A stretch of 64,000 nucleotides of DNA, taken from the NCBI GenBank assembly GCA_022701275.1, contig CP031740.1:4227001-4291000 (forward strand), in the 5' to 3' direction. Source of the stretch: Microcoleus vaginatus PCC 9802 (GTDB lineage: Bacteria > Cyanobacteriota > Cyanobacteriia > Cyanobacteriales > Microcoleaceae). Positions within the stretch are counted from its first letter, which is position 1. Every line of letters starts with the position of its first letter. The translations under genes were made by a program, and so were the position numbers. A model generated the notes under the pieces. The model saw nothing but the letters and a program-made list of their open reading frames with translations, ran no database searches and had not been told where the DNA came from. Of this stretch, positions 27,187 through 34,184 are shown piece by piece.

Positions 27187-27755
27187 TCGGGAGTTGTCCG
27201 GGGAGCATCTCACATTTGTAAAAACACTTCTTTTGGCTCATTCCTTCTTCTTCTTTCCTCCTGCCTCCTGTATCCTGTCTCCTGCCTCAAAACTCCAATT
27301 TCTAGCTTGGCTGCTTTCATTGAGATGCTCCCCTTGTCCGTAATATGTGATTCGAGCGTTGGCGAAGCCCTCGAAGAGGATCGCTATTTTTCTCAGAGGG
27401 GATGAAAAAGGCGATCGCTATTTCCTTAATTACATACTGATGGCTTTGCGTGCAGTTTTACTAATGCGTAAAGGTGAGCAGACTGCATACAATTTTTGAT
27501 ATTTACTGTCCCTCAGAAAGTGACAGATAAATTTGATTAGATCGTGAAAATTCTCGCGGGAGGGGAGTACGGGCGATCGCTCTTTTTGTCGCCGCACAGC
27601 GACGTGGATGGAAAAAGGGCGATCGCATTCTTGAATAAACTGCGATCGCTACAGCAACTCAGATTTATACTTGTTTTTGGACGGCGCGTTAATATTGTGT
27701 CGCTCGCCATTTAAACTTAATCTAGACTAACAATCTCCAGGAACACAAAAAAATA
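27187..27755. other. Repeat-rich region upstream of glgA
   Basis: Contains a 13-base inverted repeat pair, GGGGAGCATCTCA (27200-27212) and TGAGATGCTCCCC (27321-27333), bounding a pyrimidine-rich core of CTCCTGCCTC type, and at least four GCGATCGC octamers between 27400 and 27660. No gene seen. Confidence 0.55.
27200..27333. repeat. Inverted-repeat element with pyrimidine-rich core
   Basis: Perfect 13-base terminal inverted repeats 134 bases apart. The interior is C/T-rich on the plus strand. A MITE-like origin is possible but no target duplication was recognised. Confidence 0.4.
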
Positions 27756-29183
27756 ATGCGTATTTTATTTGTATCCGCCGAAGCAGCACCTCTCGCCAAA
27801 GTCGGCGGTATGGGCGATGTCGTCGGCGCTTTGCCTAAATTTCTGCGGCGCATGGGACACGATGTCCGCATCTTCATGCCCTACTACGGTTTTATCCCCG
27901 ACAAAATGGACGTTCCCAAAAAACCTGTTTGGGATGGGGCTGCCATGTTCCAAAGCTTCTCGGTGTTTGAAACTGTTTTGCCGGGAACCGATGTACCTTT
28001 ATACTTAATGCAACATCCATCTTTCTTGCCGCGCCGCGTTTACGGCGGTTTAGATGAAGATTGGAGGTTCACTTTCTTTGCCAATGCTGCGGCTGAATTT
28101 GCCTGGAATCACTGGAAGCCCCAAATTATCCACTGTCACGACTGGCATACGGGGATGATACCTGTTTGGATGAGCCACGATCCTGATATCAGCACAGTTT
28201 TTACTATTCACAATTTAGCTTATCAAGGGCCGTGGCGCTGGCGTTTGGAGCAGATGACTTGGTGTCCTTGGTATATGCAAGGTCACAATACCATGGCTGC
28301 CGCAGTACAGTTTGCCGATCGAGTAAATACAGTTTCACCGACTTACGCCGAGCAAATCAAAACCCCAGCTTATGGGGAAACTTTGGAAGGTTTGCTGTCT
28401 TACATCGGCGGTAAAGTATCGGGCATTTTGAATGGAATTGATACAGAATCTTACAACCCAGCAACTGACAAGTACCTCCATCAACAATTTAGTGTTGATA
28501 CTATTGAAAAGCGCCCCGCTAATAAAATTGCGCTGCAAGAAGAAGTCGGCTTGGAAGTGAATAAAAATGCTTTTTTGATCGGCATGGTGACGCGGCTGGT
28601 AGAACAGAAGGGATTGGATTTGATAATTCAAATGCTCGATCTGTTCATGGCCTATACCGACGCTCAATTTATTGTACTCGGAACGGGCGATCGCTACTAC
28701 GAAACCCAACTCTGGCAAATGACAGCCCGCTATCCAGGTCGGATGTCCACCCAGCTACTTTACAACGAGGCTCTCTCCCGGCGCGTTTACGCAGGCTGCG
28801 ACAGCTTCCTGATGCCCAGCCGTTTCGAGCCCTGCGGCATTAGCCAAATGCTCGCCCTCCGCTACGGGTGCGTGCCAATGGTTCGCCGCACCGGCGGTTT
28901 AGTCGATACCGTTTCTCACAACAACCCGATCGACAATACTGGTACCGGTTACTGTTTCGATCGCTACGAACCCCTCGATTTGTTCACCTGCATGATCAGA
29001 ACTTGGGAAGGTTTCCGCTACAAAGATAAGTGGAAAGAACTGCAACAGCGCGGCATGAGAGAAGATTTTAGCTGGGATATTTCGGCCCGGAAATACATCA
29101 ACTTGTACAGCGATATTTTGGGACTGCCACCAGAAGAAACCGCACCGGAACAAGAGCCGGAATTGAGCCTTGGCAAGGGTTAA
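27756..29183 (+). CDS. glgA: Glycogen synthase (ADP-glucose, GT5 family)
   Basis: 475 residues. Extends alpha-1,4-glucan chains from ADP-glucose. ADP-glucose binding motif KVGGMGDV at residues about 15-22, IIHCHDWHTGMIP, FTIHNLAYQG and, in the second Rossmann domain, PSRFEPCGISQM (catalytic Glu region) and RTGGLVDTV. Full family length. The variable C-terminal tail is Glu/Pro rich. Followed by a strong terminator hairpin. Confidence 0.95.
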   Translation: MRILFVSAEAAPLAKVGGMGDVVGALPKFLRRMGHDVRIFMPYYGFIPDKMDVPKKPVWDGAAMFQSFSVFETVLPGTDVPLYLMQHPSFLPRRVYGGLDEDWRFTFFANAAAEFAWNHWKPQIIHCHDWHTGMIPVWMSHDPDISTVFTIHNLAYQGPWRWRLEQMTWCPWYMQGHNTMAAAVQFADRVNTVSPTYAEQIKTPAYGETLEGLLSYIGGKVSGILNGIDTESYNPATDKYLHQQFSVDTIEKRPANKIALQEEVGLEVNKNAFLIGMVTRLVEQKGLDLIIQMLDLFMAYTDAQFIVLGTGDRYYETQLWQMTARYPGRMSTQLLYNEALSRRVYAGCDSFLMPSRFEPCGISQMLALRYGCVPMVRRTGGLVDTVSHNNPIDNTGTGYCFDRYEPLDLFTCMIRTWEGFRYKDKWKELQQRGMREDFSWDISARKYINLYSDILGLPPEETAPEQEPELSLGKG

Positions 29184-29192
29184 TTTTAGTAA

Positions 29193-29248
29193 GGTGCGTC
29201 AGTCGGTGTTTGATTCAAATGAATCGAAGGGCGATCGGCTGACGCACC
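29193..29248 (+). terminator. Terminator hairpin after glgA
   Basis: GGTGCGTCAG at 29193-29202 pairs with CTGACGCACC at 29239-29248, starting nine bases past the glgA stop codon. The stem also faces the convergent gene at 29317. Confidence 0.55.
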
Positions 29249-29316
29249 CTAAAGCTTAGTCCGCAGTCGGTTTTTTATTCAGTTTAAGCGATGATTGACT
29301 ACTGACTACTGACAAA

Positions 29317-29745
29317 TTAATCAACAAATAAATCGAGAGGTAAATGACCGTAAGTGCCAGTAACTCCACCTTCTGAGGCAGATTGGCACGAAATCAAAAC
29401 GCCCCGGTAAGTTCCGGGATAGGCGTCAACATAATACGACCCCTTCAAAGTATTGAACTTAATATAAACCGAACCAGCAAATGAAGAGACAGCATTGGGA
29501 TCTAAAACAACTTGATATCCCAAAGCTTTCAAATAAGCTTCTAAAGCTAAAAACCCCTCATCCGTCGAAGCAGCGCACACTCCCAACATTTGATAATCCG
29601 ACAAACTTGCTACCAGCAAAATCGCTTGACGGAGGGCCTGTTTTTCCAGTGGCGATGCTACAGATTGCATATCCAGACAAGTGAAATCTTTGAGGATTTG
29701 CTGTGCTTCTTCAACAGTTAGGGTAGTCGGGTTTTGAGTAGACAT
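29317..29745 (-). CDS. DUF1824 family protein
   Basis: 142 residues, a small soluble protein of the cyanobacterial DUF1824 family. Recognised from QQILKDFTCLDM near the front, GFLALEAYLKALGY, VYIKFNTLKGSYYVD and YRGVLISCQS. No membrane segment or catalytic motif. Function unknown; convergent with glgA. Confidence 0.75.
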   Translation of the reverse strand: MSTQNPTTLTVEEAQQILKDFTCLDMQSVASPLEKQALRQAILLVASLSDYQMLGVCAASTDEGFLALEAYLKALGYQVVLDPNAVSSFAGSVYIKFNTLKGSYYVDAYPGTYRGVLISCQSASEGGVTGTYGHLPLDLFVD

Positions 29746-29964
29746 GAATGGCTCTGATATTTCCCAAAATTACGATCGACAATCGGGCACTCGGCAACGA
29801 ATTTCTGTCATTGCAACCCTCAATCGACGGCGGTAACACTTGCACAAGTCCTGATTATAGCCCATTGTGTGCTCGGGCCATCAATTCTGGCGATCGTCTT
29901 CGAGGGCTTGGCCAACGCCCGTACCGCAGAAAAAAGCTAGTAGTTTTTACCGATGTTTTCAAGT

Positions 29965-30678
29965 TTAGATCAGTCCGCGTTTTTTCAGCTTTGCTAGCGC
30001 ATCTTCTGCTGCATTTTTCTCAGCATCTTTTTTGCTTTTGCCTTTACCTTCTCCATAAAGTTTCTCTGCGACATAAACTTTAGCGAGAAATTCCGGCTTG
30101 TGAGGTGTGCCTCCTGCTTGGACTGTCACGTATTTAGGCGGAGTCGTGTCACCATTGGCCTGTACCCATTCCTGAAAGCGATTTTTCGAGTCTACAGTCG
30201 ATCGAGTTTCCACAACATTTTCGGGAACAGAATCAAACATTTGTTGCACAAAGTTGCGAACTTTGCCCATGTCTTGCGTGTCGAGATAGTAAGCGCCAAT
30301 AAATGCTTCAAAAGTGCTGCTGAGCAAATTTGGATTAGTAATCCCACCTTCTCGATAAGCTCCTTTTCCGAGCCGCATTTTTAAGTCTAAACCTATTTCA
30401 GTAGCAAATCTGGCTAATTGTTTTTCATCTACTAATGCAGAACGCCGGCGAGTCAGTTGGTCTTCTCCCATTTCTGGATGACGCTGATAGAGATATTCGC
30501 CGCTGAGAAAAGTCAGCAAAGCATCGCCGAGAAATTCTAAGCGTTCGTTGTCTTCTTCGCGGAATGTGGGGTTTTCGTTGACGTAGGAACGGTGGGTTAG
30601 TGCTTGGCGCAGCAGTTTTTCATTTTTGAATTCGGGAAGGGTAATTTTGAGTTCTTGTGTTGGATTAGTTAATGGCAT
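29965..30678 (-). CDS. rnc: Ribonuclease III
   Basis: 237 residues. Cleaves double-stranded RNA in rRNA and mRNA maturation. RNase III signature NERLEFLGDALL with catalytic acidic residues around residues 45-55, second acidic cluster STFEAFIGAYYLD, and a C-terminal double-stranded-RNA-binding domain (FQEWVQANG, GEGKGKSKKDAEKNAAEDAL). Start at MPLTNPTQ (30678), since the upstream in-frame extension is not family-like. Cyanobacteria usually have more than one RNase III-like gene. Confidence 0.93.
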   Translation of the reverse strand: MPLTNPTQELKITLPEFKNEKLLRQALTHRSYVNENPTFREEDNERLEFLGDALLTFLSGEYLYQRHPEMGEDQLTRRRSALVDEKQLARFATEIGLDLKMRLGKGAYREGGITNPNLLSSTFEAFIGAYYLDTQDMGKVRNFVQQMFDSVPENVVETRSTVDSKNRFQEWVQANGDTTPPKYVTVQAGGTPHKPEFLAKVYVAEKLYGEGKGKSKKDAEKNAAEDALAKLKKRGLI

Positions 30679-30846
30679 AGGAGTTTTGTAATGGTTATTG
30701 TTTTTGGAGTTGGCTGTTATTATGTGGACATGAAATAGCCGCATATAGCGCTAGTTTTGGAGAATCTAGTTTATCAAATAAACGGGATTTTTGCTATCTA
30801 CGGCGGGGGTGAATATCGAGGAAATTTAGGCTACTCGTTTGTATGC

Positions 30847-31329
30847 CTAGATCGAATTCAGTATTTCATCCACAAAGTAGAATTTATCCGCCAGCTTTTT
30901 CAGACTTTTCCTTTCATTACCTTGTCGAGCCAAAATTATCACCTTTTTACCCTTGTTTTGTAGCTTAGGAATCAAGATTTCGCAATAGCCGTCTCCAGAC
31001 AGAACGATAAATAGGTGTGGATACAAACTACTTGTTGCTTCTCCATAACAGTCGATAGACAGACTAAAGTCAGCAGCATTTTTGATAGAGTGGGGTACAT
31101 TAACACACTCAAAACCAAGATTAACGAAGGTTCTTTTTTGAGAATCCTTATTTCCCTGTTGCCAATTGTCGTAAACCTTTCTGTTAACTACATATCCCAA
31201 TGAATTCGCAAAGAGCAATAAGTTATTAGCTTGCTTTGCATTTGGGATGTTCTGATAATCCCAATAAATGGAAACTAAAGCTTGCTGTTGCTCGGTTGAT
31301 GGGTTTGAGGTTGGATGATTGTCCGTCAT
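30847..31329 (-). CDS. NYN (PIN-like) domain putative ribonuclease
   Basis: 160 residues. NYN-domain pattern: Asp24 in IYWDYQNIP, ADFSLSID, and VLSGDGYCEILIPKL, i.e. the acidic residues of a PIN-like metal-dependent nuclease site. LabA/YaiA-type relatives act on RNA. It lies upstream of rnc on the same strand, 168 bases apart, which hints at shared RNA metabolism. The frame extends to 31443, but the Met at 31329 with AGGAC upstream starts at the family boundary. Confidence 0.75.
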   Translation of the reverse strand: MTDNHPTSNPSTEQQQALVSIYWDYQNIPNAKQANNLLLFANSLGYVVNRKVYDNWQQGNKDSQKRTFVNLGFECVNVPHSIKNAADFSLSIDCYGEATSSLYPHLFIVLSGDGYCEILIPKLQNKGKKVIILARQGNERKSLKKLADKFYFVDEILNSI

Positions 31330-31504
31330 TTGATTATGTCCTACAAAGAGGTTGACTGGACAGCCTCGACATATCGCGCATCTAGGATTAATGGAACGTT
31401 GTCTGTGGGTTTGCTCAAAAATGAACATCTCGGCACAGGACAATCTCTTACTACCAAATACTGTGATTTTGTAGGGATTTGATTAACGTCTTAGCTACAG
31501 GATT

Positions 31505-31655
31505 TATAGAACTGGAACGAGCTTAGTAGCACCCCGTTGAAAAGAAATTGAACTCAATAATGTTTTGATTTTCTCAAGCTTTTATCAACTTGTTAAAACG
31601 ACATTAGACGTACTTTCTCCTCAACGGGGCGCTAGAAACTTGCCCCAGTTCTATA
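31505..31655. repeat. MITE-like element, terminal repeat TATAGAACTGG
   Basis: TATAGAACTGG at 31505-31515 and CCAGTTCTATA at 31645-31655 are perfect inverted repeats, and an internal pair ACCCCGTTGA / TCAACGGGGC continues the symmetry. 151 bases, no coding. Its right-end TATA is shared with the next element. Confidence 0.65.
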
Positions 31656-31744
31656 GCAATCCTAAATGAATTGTGGGATGGGCCGGAGAGCCCGTCTAGG
31701 CTAGAAGCCTGAACCACGTTCATAACTGACTTAGGATTGCTATA
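31652..31744. repeat. MITE-like element, terminal repeat TATAGCAATCCTAA (copy 1)
   Basis: Perfect 14-base ends TATAGCAATCCTAA / TTAGGATTGCTATA, 93 bases long, with internal GTGGGATGGGC. A second copy is at 61694-61819. TA at the ends suggests IS630/Tc1-type mobilisation. Confidence 0.7.
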
Positions 31745-32045
31745 TAACCCCTGTAGCTAAGACGACTCAATCAACATTCCTTAATTTTGAATGCGATATT
31801 TAGTTTTAGCTGCATTTTTAACCTAGCCTTCTAATTATTGGATGTCAAGTATTAACTCAAAATAATTTTTTTACATCCTTATACATCTCACCAAGGTTTT
31901 CGCCAACTTGACACCAATCGCCCGTCTTTCAATAAAAACCCTCTCCTCCTCCCCCCGGGAGCCCCTCTCCCTGCGGGCCCATCGCGCTGATCTCCGGCAT
32001 TTGAACAGTAAATGTAAAAATATGTTGCAAACTTTGTACTGCTGT

Positions 32046-32063
32046 GTTAAGTTTAGTTACATA
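32046..32063 (+). promoter_or_regulatory. HLR1-like element before hli
   Basis: GTTAAGTT-TA-GTTACATA: two direct eight-base half-sites separated by two bases, as in the HLR1 motif bound by the response regulator RpaB at high-light genes. The second half-site is perfect and the first has two differences. It is only 28 bases from the ATG, so it would overlap the core promoter or leader. Confidence 0.35.
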
Positions 32064-32091
32064 AGGTTGAAATTAAACGAGGTTTCTGGTC

Positions 32092-32235
32092 ATGGAAAAC
32101 AAAGACGCAAAGTTGGGCTTTACTGAGTTCGCTGAAACGTGGAACGGCCGTTTGGCAATGTTGGGCTTCGTTATCGGCTTAGCTACCGAATTCCTCACCG
32201 GTCAAGGCATTCTCTCTCAAATCGGTTTGATGTAA
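32092..32235 (+). CDS. High-light-inducible protein (single-helix LHC-like)
   Basis: 47 residues. The chlorophyll-binding helix ETWNGRLAMLGFVIGLATE carries the ExxNGRxAMxGF motif of Hli/Scp proteins, which bind chlorophyll and carotenoid in the thylakoid membrane and protect photosystems or chlorophyll synthesis in excess light. Short hydrophilic N-terminus MENKDAKLGFTEFA. Followed at once by a strong terminator, hence monocistronic. Confidence 0.95.
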   Translation: MENKDAKLGFTEFAETWNGRLAMLGFVIGLATEFLTGQGILSQIGLM

Positions 32236-32289
32236 TCAGCTTAACTGCATACAATAGCTGAAATTCCGACGATCGACCCCTTCACAAGT

Positions 32290-32345
32290 GCAAAAGCCCC
32301 CCCGCTAATAAGTCCCCTTCACTTCACACGGAAGGGGGCTTTTGC
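32290..32345. terminator. Terminator between hli and the zinc-ribbon gene
   Basis: GCAAAAGCCCCC (32290-32301) pairs perfectly with GGGGGCTTTTGC (32334-32345); the T tract follows within the stem. Serves hli and, by symmetry, the convergent gene at 32429. Confidence 0.75.
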
Positions 32346-32428
32346 ATTTTCTATCAAACAATCCAACAGATGGCAGCATCAAAAATCTTTTCCGTCTCCC
32401 TATTTATCGCGAGACTAACTCCAGCAAA

Positions 32429-32641
32429 CTAAGCAATTCCTACCGAATCCAACATTCTCAATTTAGGAGTCAAAGCCGGATGTTTCACCAAACCGTCTCG
32501 TTTGTGAGTTCCCGCACTGTTACCTAAAATCATCTCCGACAGATCCGGCATTTCTTGCCAGCAGTGCGAGCAGAACCAATAAACGCGATTGTGGCGAGCG
32601 TGGCGGAGCAATTTAGAGGAGCAACAAGGGCAACTATTCAT
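32429..32641 (-). CDS. Small zinc-ribbon protein
   Basis: 70 residues. Cysteines in CPCC (4, 6, 7) and FCSHC (24, 27) form a likely zinc ribbon, followed by WQEMPDL. The arrangement LLRHARHNRVYWFCSHCWQE looks like a conserved cyanobacterial small protein. Function unknown; nucleic-acid or protein binding is plausible. Confidence 0.7.
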   Translation of the reverse strand: MNSCPCCSSKLLRHARHNRVYWFCSHCWQEMPDLSEMILGNSAGTHKRDGLVKHPALTPKLRMLDSVGIA

Positions 32642-32747
32642 GATATTTTAAACCTTCTTTAAGATAATGCAGCGATAACCGAATCATTACAAAGATTGAC
32701 GAGTGCCGGTGCATCTCAACTCCAGACACAACAATAAAAAATCTCTT

Positions 32748-32966
32748 TCACTCACAACTTTGAGTGTCTCGTAAGTAGCACTTTTGGAGGCCCAACAGCA
32801 ACACCACAATCAGAAGCTGAACGCTCCAAGGAGCCCAAGAGAAACCCCAAATAAAACAACCCAGTCCCGCCCAAGCCACAAGAACAAAAATATCTTGAGA
32901 GGTTTGCCAGTAAATCCAGACTGCTGCCAGAGAAACTATTAGTAGCAAAATGTAAGCTGAGGGCAT
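32748..32966 (-). CDS. Small membrane protein
   Basis: 72 residues, two to three hydrophobic segments (YILLLIVSLAAVWIYWQ, FVLVAWAGLGCFIWGF, VQLLIVVLLLG) and a short hydrophilic tail. Chosen over the overlapping frame at 32752-32994 because of this clear membrane pattern. Function unknown. Confidence 0.55.
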   Translation of the reverse strand: MPSAYILLLIVSLAAVWIYWQTSQDIFVLVAWAGLGCFIWGFSWAPWSVQLLIVVLLLGLQKCYLRDTQSCE

Positions 32967-33432
32967 CGTCGTCTTCTCCCAATGTGTCTGCCAACAGTCA
33001 GGAGCGATCCCTGACCCTGTGCTTAAACTTAAAACTAAAACCTGAAGAACTTATGAAGACGAGTGAGTTGTTACAAAAAGTAAAATAATCCTGCCAGCTT
33101 ATATTTTCCCGATAAATCAGTAGGAATACTGAGCTCATGGCTGAGGCCGAATCCGGTTAAATGAAGGCACTAGAAATAGGGACTTAGGCATCACCTATTT
33201 GTGTCAATTTCACCTCAAAGAGCGGCAGGGTTGAAACGCCTCTGCCCGACTGCGGTTTTTAGTCTTAAGCTGACAGGACAAAAGGCACAGCCCCTAAGTC
33301 CCTACAGATATGCCCAGCGCTCGACCCGATTCGATCGCTCGGCACCATACCAAAGAAACCAAGTTTTTTTAACTCTCTTTGCCTGCAAAACTACTGCTTG
33401 AAAAGCTGCACAATTCAATGCGCGCGATCGAT
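32967..33432. other. Spacer with a MITE-like element
   Basis: Besides the element at 33177-33304 I see no gene; plus-strand frames at 33201-33570 lack sense-like composition. Confidence 0.55.
33177..33304. repeat. MITE-like element, terminal repeat TAGGGACTTAGG
   Basis: Perfect 12-base ends TAGGGACTTAGG (33177-33188) and CCTAAGTCCCTA (33293-33304), 128 bases in total. The interior is non-coding. TA forms the outermost bases on both sides. Confidence 0.65.
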
Positions 33433-33825
33433 CTATTCTTGCTCCCAGCCCAAAGCCTCAGCGACCTGAGCCGCCAAAAACATCGGTTCAAAAGGCTTAG
33501 CAATCACGCTCACCACCCCCAAATCCGCGAACATCCGCCTGTCCCCAGCCAGAGCCTTAGCTGTCAATAAAATTACCGGAATGTGCTGCGTAGCCTTATT
33601 AGCTTGTAACTGTAAAAAAGTAGTAGGCCCGTCTTGGTCGGGCATCATCACGTCCAATAGAATAGCATCAGGCTGTTCGGCAAGAGCCTTAGCAACGCCC
33701 TCGCGACCCGAACTCGCTGTCAGGACTTCCCAGCCCCCCACCACCTCAAGACTGACTTGAGCTACTTCCCGAATATCTTCCGCATCGTCAATAACCAAGA
33801 TGCGCTTGGCAGTCAAAATTAACAT
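33433..33825 (-). CDS. Single-domain response regulator
   Basis: 130 residues, one receiver domain and no output domain. Acidic pocket Asp13/Asp14, phospho-acceptor Asp58 (LLDVMMPDQDG), Thr88 and Lys110 (IAKPF) are all present, so it is phosphorylatable. It lies downstream of a large histidine kinase on the same strand (359-base gap) and probably accepts phosphate from it, acting by protein contact. Confidence 0.9.
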   Translation of the reverse strand: MLILTAKRILVIDDAEDIREVAQVSLEVVGGWEVLTASSGREGVAKALAEQPDAILLDVMMPDQDGPTTFLQLQANKATQHIPVILLTAKALAGDRRMFADLGVVSVIAKPFEPMFLAAQVAEALGWEQE

Positions 33826-34184
33826 TTTTTTAGGAATGAGAACTGATCACAGATTAGAGGCGAAATGTGAATATTTTGTAAAGCAAATTATTTTACCTGA
33901 TCGGACTTTACAGTAAATTTTCAAAACTGTATAGCAGATGTTGAAGTAAGAAGGAAGAAGGAAGACCTAAGTTGTCATCGATCGGCAGGGTTTCAACTAA
34001 GAACGTCCTAACCGTCTGGCGCGCTTGCTGTAAAATATCCCCCCCAAAAAAAGCCGCTTTTCGACCTCAAATCGCGCTTTTTGCCTGCTGTCCCCAAACT
34101 GCATAAAAGGCTGAGATTGTTTGTCGATGACTCGATCGAACAATCTGCACAAAATCAGTAACTTTGGGTACACCTGGGTAGAAA
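33826..34184. other. Spacer between kinase and response regulator
   Basis: No gene and no clear terminator. A GAAGGAAGAAGGAAG purine tract lies near 33950. Confidence 0.5.

Larger units (their letters stand above)
31330..32091. other. Repeat-filled spacer before hli
   Basis: Holds two abutting MITE-like elements (31505-31744) and the hli promoter region. No gene found. Confidence 0.65.

Noticed and set aside
32752..32994. 80-codon minus-strand frame overlapping the small membrane protein
   Set aside because: The alternative frame at 32748-32966 has a clear membrane pattern and better start.
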